A stretch of DNA of 64,000 nucleotides from positions 73,120-137,119 of the forward strand of contig JAEVYU010000079.1 of assembly GCA_023392595.1 (NCBI GenBank), in the 5' to 3' direction. Numbering within the stretch: position 1 is the stretch's first letter; every line of letters begins with the position of its first letter. A model generated the notes under the pieces. The model was not told the origin of the DNA, did not search any database, and worked only from the letters and a program-made list of their open reading frames with translations. Positions 1 through 9,258 of the stretch are shown here, one piece after another. Both the position numbers and the translations under genes were made by a program. The DNA is from Bacillota bacterium. GTDB taxonomy: Bacteria; Bacillota; UBA4882; UBA8346.

Positions 1-1288
1 TAAGGTAAATGGTATCCGTCTGATCACTGCCGAGAGTTACGGATTCATTGACCACCAAATTATCGTTCACAACGACATCTCCGATGTCCGAACTGACCGT
101 GCCGTTTAAGTAGATCTTATCGGCGATCGTATCGCCTAAAGTTGTATTCCCCTTTACTGACAGGTCATCACCGACCATAACCGGGCCAACCTCGGATTTG
201 ACAGTGCCGTTGAGACAAACCGCATCATCCAGAGTATCTCCCAAAGTGGTCGAGCCATAAATATTCAGTCCTCCCTTTACAACGGCTTGAAGGTTTTTGG
301 GATTACGGTTTATTGTGAAAATATCATTGATTTCCAACGCATACTGCTCTGTCCCGTTTCCATCATCCCCGGAACGGATTCTACCGTTGACGGTCAATAC
401 TTTTTGATTTTCATAGACCGCATTATAGGTACCGAAAGTTGTATGTCCGCCTGCGCTCAAATTTCCGGCTGAACCATTCTGATTGGCGTCAGCGATAATA
501 TTTACATTGTCCTTAATGGTTAAGGTATTCGTTTTCGAAGTCAATGGAGCGTTGATTTCGATGCCGCCCACGCCGGAGCCGTTGGAGAAAACAACGGTTC
601 CTCCCACTTCCAGATTACCATCGATATAAAGATTACGATTGCCGGGATCAAAGTTCTTTCCAATTGCAACTCCGCCCTCTATGGTCAATTTAGCTAATGG
701 ATCGTCAAGACCGATACCCATATTGCCGCTATCATCAACCACCAAGGGGGTACTGTCGTCCTCCGTATCATCCACTCGTAAAATGTCCCCGCTCCCCGAA
801 TAACTAATATGCAGCTGCGCCGCGGGACTGGCAATTCCCAGCCCAACCTGACCATCAGAATTCACTACAAAAGGGGTTTCATCGTTTGCCCTATCGTCTA
901 TCCGCAAAGCGTCGCTGGAGTTATTTTGGATAATATGCAACTTTGCTTCAGGCTTATCGGTACTGATCCCTACATTGCCGGTTTCCCTTTCAATATATAG
1001 TTTACTCTGTTCATCCGCTTGGATATTCAATCCCGGGGTGGATTCATCCTCACAGCAGCCGGAAATACGCCAGATTTTATTGCCGTCGCTGTCTGCAAAA
1101 TCAAGAATATTTTCCTCATCGCCATGGGCTCTAAAACAGATTGGTTCTTTGGCATCCTCAGGAATATCGATTCCGTCATCCATCAAATTCAACTGGGATT
1201 TGATAAAATCAGCGAAATCGGCCCCGGAGGGAATAGCTCCCTGCCGGAATTTGTCATACAATTCTTCGCGTGTTCTTTGTTTAATCAT
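1..1288 (-). CDS. Tail fibre protein of the contractile injection system (C-terminus outside window)
   Basis: The frame starts at ATG 1288 behind a GGAGAGG ribosome-binding site and stays open to the left edge, giving at least 429 codons. A short helical N-terminus (about residues 1-45) is followed by beta-rich repeats. Three units of the type GNVGISTDKPEAKLHI occur near residues 101, 148 and 188, and longer units containing TTLGDT...LNGTV start near residue 345. Such repeats are typical of trimeric phage and injection-system fibres, which often end in a self-cleaving chaperone domain; that end is not visible. The gene follows the giant baseplate gene on the same strand, the place of afp13 in Afp-like clusters. 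It would bind the target cell surface. Confident as a fibre; its receptor is unknown. Confidence 0.8.
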   Translation of the reverse strand, partial: MIKQRTREELYDKFRQGAIPSGADFADFIKSQLNLMDDGIDIPEDAKEPICFRAHGDEENILDFADSDGNKIWRISGCCEDESTPGLNIQADEQSKLYIERETGNVGISTDKPEAKLHIIQNNSSDALRIDDRANDETPFVVNSDGQVGLGIASPAAQLHISYSGSGDILRVDDTEDDSTPLVVDDSGNMGIGLDDPLAKLTIEGGVAIGKNFDPGNRNLYIDGNLEVGGTVVFSNGSGVGGIEINAPLTSKTNTLTIKDNVNIIADANQNGSAGNLSAGGHTTFGTYNAVYENQKVLTVNGRIRSGDDGNGTEQYALEINDIFTINRNPKNLQAVVKGGLNIYGSTTLGDTLDDAVCLNGTVKSEVGPVMVGDDLSVKGNTTLGDTIADKIYLNGTVSSDIGDVVVNDNLVVNESVTLGSDQTDTIYL

Positions 1289-1355
1289 TTCTTCCTCTCC
1301 TTAGAGTATTTTGATTAAAGTTCAGGCTCAAATAAAATTGCTGCCGCCGTTGACT

Positions 1356-1398
1356 AATCATTCAAAGACCTGCCGGAATGGCAGGTCTTTGAATGATT
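1356..1398 (-). terminator. Perfect 19-bp hairpin between baseplate and fibre genes
   Basis: The arms 1356-1374 and 1380-1398 are perfect inverted complements around a 5-nt loop (GGAAT on the plus strand). No T-run follows on either strand, so it may act as an mRNA-end stabiliser or a weak terminator that sets fibre expression rather than as a full intrinsic terminator. Confidence 0.6.
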
Positions 1399-1482
1399 AA
1401 CTTATAAAATTATCGACTTAAGTCCGCTTAATCCGGATTTCTTGTTTGGCTTCATTACTCAGCCTGTCCTTCTCCTTATCTG

Positions 1483-4400
1483 CTAATACACGATAAATGG
1501 ATATTGGCTGATACCATCAAAACCGGCTCCTGTCTTTAAGACATTGACGGCTGCTGTTTCCAAACTATTGCAATCAATGGTCTGCACCGAATAACTGAAC
1601 TCATCCTGTTTCCCGGCAGCCGGGTCAAAGCTTGCGGCGATGATTTCAAAGGTAAAGTTACTTAGATTATTCTTTAAATACTCTGCAAATTGTCCAGGTT
1701 GGTCAAAAAGATAAAAATCTTCCGCATAAAAATCCTTGGTGGCGTCGACATTTCCGTTTTGGTCGAAGTAACCAGCCTCTCTAAACTTATCCCAAATTTG
1801 TTGGGAGTCTTTCCGGGAAAACTCCGTGGTAATCTCCTTTGCAGGATATGTCACCCCCTTCACCGTTGCTGCTACCGTTAACTTGACTGGAATATTCGCA
1901 AAAGCATACCGCAATACCGGCCAAGCCTCAATCTCCATTTGACCAAGGCCGACGCTAAAAATAGCCCCGGGCCGATCCACCCAAAAATCGCTGCCGATTT
2001 TCATATGGCCAATTCCCCGAAAGGCGCCGGGATCAAAAAACTCAGTCGTAATCACGTCAATTACATGACTATCGGCGGAGACCAAAATAGAATCCGGATA
2101 TTTTGTTGTAATCACGTTGTCATCCGTCAAAAACAGCGGTAATACTTCAGTATAGACCGCATGTTGAATGGTCTGTTGCATCGGGTTGAAATTGGCAACA
2201 TAATCGATATACGATTTTTTCTCCAAATAATTAATTAAGGCCGAACTATACACCGCGCTCCCAAAACTGATATCCGCATCTTGCTCATAGGCCCACGGCG
2301 ACAAAAACCGTTTTATATCTTCATTTAATTGGTTGATGTAAAATCCCTGATCATACCCGTCAATAAATTTGACCGCCAATCTATAGGTGACCTCTTCAAA
2401 TTGCGGGTTCCGGATAGTCACGTTCACTAACGGGGGCATTAAAGGTTCTATGTACTCTTTAATTTCCTCCAGTAAATTTGCGGGCGTTTTCGGCTTTAAC
2501 GGGTAAAACGGGATGGAGTTGCAATTTTTCAGGATGACGATGATGACGATTTCTCCCTGACTCCACGGTTCAAATGAGGTTAATTCATCTTGAGGCATAC
2601 ATTTCACCTTATGAATCTGAGGAAATTGATTCAAGATTAATTTCTCATAATCATCCAACGTCAAAGCCCGATTCTTATGCTTCAACCGTTCACTCACCCG
2701 GACATTGAATTCATCGCTTCTCTCGGCCGGTTTGCCGTTAAAGGAAGTAAACGGTTGCTCTACTTTTTTAATCTCCGGATCCCGGGTTTCCAATTCGTTA
2801 ATCCTGTTTGCTGCTAAGGGTATCGCCAAATATTGCGGATCATTACCCTGATCCAAATAGGTTAAGCAAACCGCTTGCGTGCGAATGTCCAAAATATCGG
2901 GGAACGCTGCGATATTCTCGGAAACAGTGGCCCGGATCCAACATTGCTGACCCGGCAAGACCGTATTGGTTGTCGTCGCCCCCGCCGGAATACTGAGGCG
3001 AATAATTCCGGTATCCTCCATCCCGAAAGTTTTATCCTTTATGATCTCCGCTTCCTTAAAATCAACCCACTGGTTTCCTGCAAGATAGCTCCAGTTCACC
3101 TCCGGAATCGTTAGATTCACATCACCGCTGCCGGAGACCATTTGGAACAACAGCGAGACAGTTTGAAGCGGCTCGGCATTTTCGATCCCGATATACATAT
3201 ATCCCATCTGCTCATACTGGGGCAACAAATAATCGTCTATCGTATCGGTAACTCCGATCTCGTCGTAGCCGAATGGGTGAAACCGGAAGAAACGGACCGG
3301 CACCGCGGTCGAGTGGTTTACGGTGCCCGGAATCAACTTAGCGGAAGCGCTATAATCAATCGTAAGTGATTGAATTTCCGGTGAATACGGCAGGTTTAAT
3401 TCTAAAGTGGCAATGTCTAAATCGTTTTGGGGTATCGACGGCAATTTTCTCGGTTCCGCGATCACCGGTTGATAATAATCATATCCGCTTTCTCTCGCCT
3501 CTGCCTCGGAAAGTTTCGCCGCTTTCACCTGCTCTTGGTAATTCTGTATTTCTTGTTTAATGGTATCATAGGTGCTTTGGGCCGCCTGGACATTGCGTTC
3601 GGCTTGCATATTTTTTGTTAACAAATTCGGGTAAATTTCGTGTAAGAAACCCTGGTTTGACAGTTCCATCTTATAATAACGCGGCCAATCCAGAGGATCT
3701 TTAGGTAACTCCTCATCCTCTGTGAATAGTATTCCTTGGTAAGTCTGCTTCGTAAAATCATCATAAGACCATTTGGTACTGAATAAGTTTTGCGGTATTT
3801 CAGAAACACCTATCCAGGAACGCTTATCGAGGAACTGCAGGTTTACTTCAAAGTCTTCATTTTTAATTGTCCCAATTTCACTCATGCCGGAATGGGAGTA
3901 GGCATAATAGTATTTCGCCATATCCGGTAAGCCGGTTGCCGTTAAATAATCTTTCTCCGCCCAGTTGACGTTAACTTGGAGAAAGTCCAGTTTTTTCTCG
4001 CAGATCTCCCGATTGGCAAAGTAAAACCGAGCCGGTGGAACAGGGGTTTGACCAAAAGGAATCAATGGATTGTCCGGGTTAATCATCGCCAGGTCCCCGC
4101 GCATCTTTACATCGGTTGCCCCTTTTACGCCAACCTTCAAGTCGATTCGCTCCACAATAACCGACTTAAAACAGTCGTAAAAAAATGCGACAGAATTAGC
4201 GCCTCCCGTAACCGCCGCCGGATTCAACAAAATTTTAACCGCAGGTTCCGCCGCCAAATTTTCTCCAGGTAAAGAAACTATCGCCGGAAAATTTTCATCC
4301 ACCCGGATTGTGAATTTCAGCGTTTCCAAACAAATGGCATCCGCCGCATACAGCTTAATTTGGTCGTAAATGTTAATGTCCTGGGTATCCGCTGCGATTT

Positions 4401-7400
4401 TTACGGTATTTGAGTCTTGCTTTTCAATGATTGTAAATATTTCCCCATTATCCCACAGAAGTTTTTCTCCCACAGCCCCATCGCTAAAGTCAACTATTTC
4501 TTCCAGAGCTACTGTAGGATTGTCCCGGTGCCCTATATAACAAAAACGAACACCGTTGGCAATCTGATAAGTCCGAACCCGGTCACCAGTGGTCAATAAA
4601 GCCGACTTGGCGCGTCTTCCCAGCATCGGCGAAGTGTCCACAATATCAAAGCCAAAAATCCAATCCGCTAACCCCGAATATTCCTTTTTATATTTTTGCC
4701 ACACCTTTAAAAGATCGACGAGCCGCCGCTTATCACTACGTCGCGGGTAGCTGATGGTCAACTTTTCGCCGATATTGAGGTCATATAATTGATTGTAACT
4801 CGGAACAACATTGACGGAAAAATAGTCTGCTTCCGTTTCCACCAGAGTCACCTGTGGGGATATCCCGTTTGGCCCGGCATAAAGAATGGTAAAGCCGTTG
4901 ACATCGGTTGTTTGATAACTAAAAAACTTCTGATTGACGGCATCGGTATAGGCTGTCTCCGGAGTAATCTCCGCCGTCAAATCAAGTTCGGTAATACCGG
5001 TAATCTCCCATTTGCCCGTGCCCGAAAGAGCCAGTCCAAACTCTTTTAAAACGCCTTTTTCCGTAAAATACAAGCTGCCCGAATCTAATAAAGTTGTATC
5101 CGTACCTTTCCACGCCAGCAGAAGATTGGTCATGGTACGCTTCTTCCGGGAAGTCGGATAGTTGATGAATAATGTCTTAATATTGTTTGTATAGTCGTTA
5201 CTCAACTGAAACGCAAAGGCATCATTGTCATTCTCGCGGATCACTACGCGAGCCTTAGGGATTTCCGAATAGGGGGCCGTTATCCCGGCCGGTGTATATT
5301 TGACCACAAAACCATCTGGATTTATGGTGCAAACATAGTTCAAATTGTCCATAAAGTTTACGACTAAATTTTCCGGCAGGTCCTTAGCCCACTGGGCGTC
5401 TTCGGATTGGCGGAGCAGCAAAAATCCTTGTTTTTTATACTCCCGGTTCCATTTGGACAAAAGCGCCTGAACGTGTTTCTTTTGATACTCGGATTGAATC
5501 ACCGGATCGCTGATAATGGGCAACGGCGGATATTGAATGGTTAACTTTTTGGCCATAATCCCTTCGTGAGCCGTGTCAATCAAATCACTATAACCAAAAC
5601 TAAAATCACTGGCGCCCTGATCTTTCACCAACTCCACCACGGCATTTTGATAATCATCTGCCAGCTTATACCTGGCAATGATACCTACCTTATCAATCGT
5701 ACATTCGATCACCCTGTTTTCAGAGGCCTGCAATTCCTTTTCGGTCTGTGCTTCAATGGTCCACAAACCGTCACCCATGGTTTCGATTTCGAAATTCTCC
5801 GAATCATTCAATTCTGAAGCTTTCCATTCCATCCACGCATCCACCAGGTCATCAGCCGAAGTGGTGCTGGAAGAAGGATATTGAACGGTTAAGGTTTGCT
5901 CGCTCACATCAAAATCAAAGAGATCAATATCATTTTCTTTCAAAATTAACTTAGGTTCGTCCGCTACCGGCCCGGTATACCAAACCCGAATGCCGACTCC
6001 GTACAAATTGTGAATCTCACATTTTTTTACCTGCTTATCCTGAGCGTTTAAAGCTAACTCGGATACCGGAACCGCTTCCCAGAGGTGTCCATCCTTGCTT
6101 TCGATCTGAAAGCCTTTTGCCGAATTACTGGCTTCTTCCACCCAGAGACGCCAGTCTGCTACAATCTGGTTGGCGGTCTGAGAAACACGCCCCGGTGTAA
6201 TCGTTAATGTATCCCCTGAAATAAGGAACGCCGCCTGGTCAACTGTACCGGACGGTTCCGTAATAAGTAAATTGGCTGTAGCTACCGGACGTCCCTGGTA
6301 AGTAACCCGAATTCCGTTATCCGCCAGCGATTCATACCGTTTGACCACTTCTCCGGTAAGTTCCAGCTCCCGGGTGATCTCACGTAAATCCGCCGCAACC
6401 GAACCAGCTCCTGTAATCTCATATCTTCCCGGTTCATGCAAAGGATTATCTTTCCAGTCTTCCCAGGCCTCCAACAAATCCTGCGCCTTAGCCCCCGCCG
6501 GATAAGTAACTTTTAATGCAGCATCCCTAACTTCAAATTGAAAATCTTTTTCTGCCGAGTAGACGCTGGAGATGGCAATTCCACTGGGGTCTTTCGTTTC
6601 ATCATATTCAAAGGCGATGGTTTGCCAGACTTTATTCACGAGTAAACGCTGAGCATCACTCAATCCTTGGGAAGTTCCTGCTTTAAGCGCCCCACAGTAA
6701 GTAATGTTGACCTCATTTGCGCTAATAAATTCTTTTACTAAAAATATTTTCCCCTGTTCATCAATAAAGTATTTTCCTTGGTAGTTTTGGTCAAAGGTTT
6801 CAACCGCACTAACTACACTGGTTGCATACTTCGAAGGCACCAATTTCGCCGCTAATTCCGCCACAAATGTTTTTGGTACTAATCTTGTGATAAACCGGTC
6901 AGTTCCAAAATCCTGAGTCAAACCGGTTGACTGAACTTTCATGGTATTGGTTGCCGCATCTACATTGTCGATCTGGTAAACCTTTCCGTTGGCGAAACCG
7001 ATATAACCATTGACAGTGCTCTCGTCAAAGAGATCAAATTTAGCGATATCACAGATTAAGCTAGCATCCTCCCGGTCGTAAGCTTTTTGCTCCGGTTTAA
7101 TGATGAATTTACCGTTCTCAACATCCACATTGTTCGTTGCCTGCCAGCCAACTGGGGTACTTAGACTGGTAACAAAGATCTCTCCTGGTTCTACAGTTAG
7201 GCTGGAGAGTTTACCCGTGTCGATGGAACCGGGCTTGCAGGAAACCATCAACTCAATTTCCCTTTCTCCCTCTGCTAAACGGAGCAATGGCGAGTTTACA
7301 GCGAAACCCAATTTTATCGTCTCTGACGACCCCTCCGATGTCGAATTGGCGAAGGGCTTAAACCGTCCGACAGCTGTGTCGGTATCCGAGGCATAAACCG

Positions 7401-8742
7401 TATCCGCATAAAATCCGTTGATAATTTCCGAACCGATTTTAGGGTACTGATACTCCCGTTTTTTGGTCCACGCCGTTTCCAGTAAAGCGTAGACTTCTTC
7501 CCCTGCGACAGTAGTTAAGGCCACATCCTTTTTCGCCATGATGGTCCGGAAATCTTCAACCCTCATACATAATTTATTTTCAATATATTGTCTGGCGGCT
7601 TCATTGGAAGCATCCGCCAATCCCAACAGTGTACTGATATTATTCGGCATTTTATAAAGCATATCTCCCGGGTTGGGTTCACCAAAAACATACTCCATCA
7701 TGGTTTCAAAACCTGATTCCCGGTGAATCCCTTTTAATTCAGCCCGCCGGCTCCGGGCAATTCTTTCCTGGTGGACTGCTGCCAAAATCGTATAAACTTG
7801 CTCCCATTCTTGATCTGACGGATACGTTACTCCGGCATATCCCCGATTAATTTCCCGGTACAATAAATCCAGACAAACCATAAAGTCTTTGATTGATTTA
7901 AAACAAAGGGATTCGAGAATATACGCGGCATCGTATATATTTAGTCCGTCCCGCTCTTTTCCCTTGATCCGTTTGTACAAATCAGTCCGCAAATAGGCTG
8001 CATTTACCGAAATTGCCTGCCCGGAACGGTTATAATACGGTGGAAGAGCAGACAATCCGCCAAGAACCAGGCATAGCATCTTTTCAAACCCAACATCGCC
8101 TTGGTCGTTGCTTTGATGAACATATTTAAGATCAGTAGCCGTTTTGCTCAGATGAATCGTTTTTATATCAGCAACTGTAGCGGTATTCAGTACCACCTCT
8201 TCGGTGACCTGATAATGCAAGTCGGTACCCGTATTATCCTTACCGGCATTTAACAGGGTCCCTTTTTGTAACAGATGTTCTTTAACATCCTTCGCCAAGG
8301 AGAAAATCACATGGACCTGGTCTGGGACCTCCGCTTTTTCCTCCAGATGGAGAACATTTTTATAAAAATATTCCACATTTTTCTCGGTAAGTACGGCAAA
8401 CTTCTCTTTCGGATATTGCAGCAATTTTAAAAAAGTGAATAACAGCGCCAGATGCGGTTTGGAATACTTTTCAAGACGCGTGGCGTCCTCGCTAAAAATG
8501 GCCGGGTCCTCTATTAATACAGCCAATTCTAAAATCTCGTTATCGCTAAAATCCAGAAATGGCTTCCAGGAACTGTTAAGTTTGTTGTTTTCATTATAGA
8601 AGTTAACGGATTGGGCATATTCCCGGAGATATGCCAAAAGGTCCCCAATCGAACGTTCTTCGACCGAAACATAATCCGGTTTTAGCGCAACCAGTGCTTT
8701 GTCATTCTGACTTGTTCCCGATCTGTTATTTTTATTATCCAT
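1483..8742 (-). CDS. Giant baseplate wedge protein (Afp11/Afp12, gp6/J-like) with six internal repeats
   Basis: This 2419-residue protein starts at ATG 8742 behind AAAGGG. Residues 1-200 resemble the N-terminus of large eCIS baseplate proteins (acidic and helical, with LLFTFLKLLQYPKEKF). Residues about 1985-2230 look like the gp6/baseplate-J C-terminal part (RSDEFNVRVSERLKHKNRAL, then DDYEKLI and PQIHKVKC). Between them, residues about 733-1420 hold six degenerate units of 103-132 residues. Each has an L-x-I/V-x-YP strand, a DLL-x-AW helix, a G-x-W segment, and a G-I/V-x-V-x-Y-x-G strand. The family role is to join the spike hub to the sheath and trigger contraction. Known relatives often have two separate proteins (Afp11 and Afp12); only this one is seen here, so it may combine both roles or its partner may lie outside the window. 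Confidence 0.82.
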   Translation of the reverse strand: MDNKNNRSGTSQNDKALVALKPDYVSVEERSIGDLLAYLREYAQSVNFYNENNKLNSSWKPFLDFSDNEILELAVLIEDPAIFSEDATRLEKYSKPHLALLFTFLKLLQYPKEKFAVLTEKNVEYFYKNVLHLEEKAEVPDQVHVIFSLAKDVKEHLLQKGTLLNAGKDNTGTDLHYQVTEEVVLNTATVADIKTIHLSKTATDLKYVHQSNDQGDVGFEKMLCLVLGGLSALPPYYNRSGQAISVNAAYLRTDLYKRIKGKERDGLNIYDAAYILESLCFKSIKDFMVCLDLLYREINRGYAGVTYPSDQEWEQVYTILAAVHQERIARSRRAELKGIHRESGFETMMEYVFGEPNPGDMLYKMPNNISTLLGLADASNEAARQYIENKLCMRVEDFRTIMAKKDVALTTVAGEEVYALLETAWTKKREYQYPKIGSEIINGFYADTVYASDTDTAVGRFKPFANSTSEGSSETIKLGFAVNSPLLRLAEGEREIELMVSCKPGSIDTGKLSSLTVEPGEIFVTSLSTPVGWQATNNVDVENGKFIIKPEQKAYDREDASLICDIAKFDLFDESTVNGYIGFANGKVYQIDNVDAATNTMKVQSTGLTQDFGTDRFITRLVPKTFVAELAAKLVPSKYATSVVSAVETFDQNYQGKYFIDEQGKIFLVKEFISANEVNITYCGALKAGTSQGLSDAQRLLVNKVWQTIAFEYDETKDPSGIAISSVYSAEKDFQFEVRDAALKVTYPAGAKAQDLLEAWEDWKDNPLHEPGRYEITGAGSVAADLREITRELELTGEVVKRYESLADNGIRVTYQGRPVATANLLITEPSGTVDQAAFLISGDTLTITPGRVSQTANQIVADWRLWVEEASNSAKGFQIESKDGHLWEAVPVSELALNAQDKQVKKCEIHNLYGVGIRVWYTGPVADEPKLILKENDIDLFDFDVSEQTLTVQYPSSSTTSADDLVDAWMEWKASELNDSENFEIETMGDGLWTIEAQTEKELQASENRVIECTIDKVGIIARYKLADDYQNAVVELVKDQGASDFSFGYSDLIDTAHEGIMAKKLTIQYPPLPIISDPVIQSEYQKKHVQALLSKWNREYKKQGFLLLRQSEDAQWAKDLPENLVVNFMDNLNYVCTINPDGFVVKYTPAGITAPYSEIPKARVVIRENDNDAFAFQLSNDYTNNIKTLFINYPTSRKKRTMTNLLLAWKGTDTTLLDSGSLYFTEKGVLKEFGLALSGTGKWEITGITELDLTAEITPETAYTDAVNQKFFSYQTTDVNGFTILYAGPNGISPQVTLVETEADYFSVNVVPSYNQLYDLNIGEKLTISYPRRSDKRRLVDLLKVWQKYKKEYSGLADWIFGFDIVDTSPMLGRRAKSALLTTGDRVRTYQIANGVRFCYIGHRDNPTVALEEIVDFSDGAVGEKLLWDNGEIFTIIEKQDSNTVKIAADTQDINIYDQIKLYAADAICLETLKFTIRVDENFPAIVSLPGENLAAEPAVKILLNPAAVTGGANSVAFFYDCFKSVIVERIDLKVGVKGATDVKMRGDLAMINPDNPLIPFGQTPVPPARFYFANREICEKKLDFLQVNVNWAEKDYLTATGLPDMAKYYYAYSHSGMSEIGTIKNEDFEVNLQFLDKRSWIGVSEIPQNLFSTKWSYDDFTKQTYQGILFTEDEELPKDPLDWPRYYKMELSNQGFLHEIYPNLLTKNMQAERNVQAAQSTYDTIKQEIQNYQEQVKAAKLSEAEARESGYDYYQPVIAEPRKLPSIPQNDLDIATLELNLPYSPEIQSLTIDYSASAKLIPGTVNHSTAVPVRFFRFHPFGYDEIGVTDTIDDYLLPQYEQMGYMYIGIENAEPLQTVSLLFQMVSGSGDVNLTIPEVNWSYLAGNQWVDFKEAEIIKDKTFGMEDTGIIRLSIPAGATTTNTVLPGQQCWIRATVSENIAAFPDILDIRTQAVCLTYLDQGNDPQYLAIPLAANRINELETRDPEIKKVEQPFTSFNGKPAERSDEFNVRVSERLKHKNRALTLDDYEKLILNQFPQIHKVKCMPQDELTSFEPWSQGEIVIIVILKNCNSIPFYPLKPKTPANLLEEIKEYIEPLMPPLVNVTIRNPQFEEVTYRLAVKFIDGYDQGFYINQLNEDIKRFLSPWAYEQDADISFGSAVYSSALINYLEKKSYIDYVANFNPMQQTIQHAVYTEVLPLFLTDDNVITTKYPDSILVSADSHVIDVITTEFFDPGAFRGIGHMKIGSDFWVDRPGAIFSVGLGQMEIEAWPVLRYAFANIPVKLTVAATVKGVTYPAKEITTEFSRKDSQQIWDKFREAGYFDQNGNVDATKDFYAEDFYLFDQPGQFAEYLKNNLSNFTFEIIAASFDPAAGKQDEFSYSVQTIDCNSLETAAVNVLKTGAGFDGISQYPFIVY

Positions 8743-8847
8743 AACAATACCCTTTATCTTTTATTCTTTTTAAAACTTTGTATAAAAGAACTCGTCCAAG
8801 TTCTTCCTCCCGATTGAAGAGACAAGATGCATGGACAAGTCCTTTAC

Positions 8848-9240
8848 TCAACCTAGCGAAAGGGAGTACTCTAAATTTTCCTCGCTACGGGTCGATATAA
8901 TTTGATAGTCGATACTGATTAGCAACTCCTGAGCGTTATCCTCCGATTGAGTGACTTCAATATTATCCACCTGCACTCGCGGTTCGTAATCATAAATCGA
9001 ATTTAAAATCATTTGCTGAATCTCCAGGACTAACCCGCGGTTTACTTCTTCAAACATAAACTGTTTCATATCACATCCATAATCGGAGTAGTTAAGCCGC
9101 TCTTTTAATGCTGTGGAAATAAGTATTTCCAATGCCTGATGTACATCCTCCTCATCGGACACCAGCGAAACATTTTTCCCGTTATTTAAAAATTGGGGTG
9201 GAAAATTCCAACCCGTGCCTAAGCTATTTGCGGCAGCCAT
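8848..9240 (-). CDS. gp25-like baseplate wedge protein (Afp9-like)
   Basis: A 130-residue protein with the gp25/lysozyme-like baseplate fold. The family signature region is visible around residues 30-85 (DVHQALEILISTALKERL, then GCDMKQFMFEEVN and IYDYEPRVQVDNIEV). It stabilises the inner baseplate and helps start sheath polymerisation. ATG 9240 is preferred over ATG 9243 because it sits 5 nt behind GGAGG, while the upstream one is only 2 nt away. It lies between the spike and the giant wedge gene, as in Afp and PVC clusters. A PAAR (Afp10-like) gene would be expected next but is not present in the 105-nt gap to the following gene. Confidence 0.9.
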   Translation of the reverse strand: MAAANSLGTGWNFPPQFLNNGKNVSLVSDEEDVHQALEILISTALKERLNYSDYGCDMKQFMFEEVNRGLVLEIQQMILNSIYDYEPRVQVDNIEVTQSEDNAQELLISIDYQIISTRSEENLEYSLSLG

Positions 9241-9258
9241 CATACCCTCCTTCTTCCG

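Noticed and set aside
1690..7396. Many plus-strand frames opposite the giant baseplate gene
   Set aside because: They have no ribosome-binding sites or known motifs and are explained by the coding pattern of the opposite strand.
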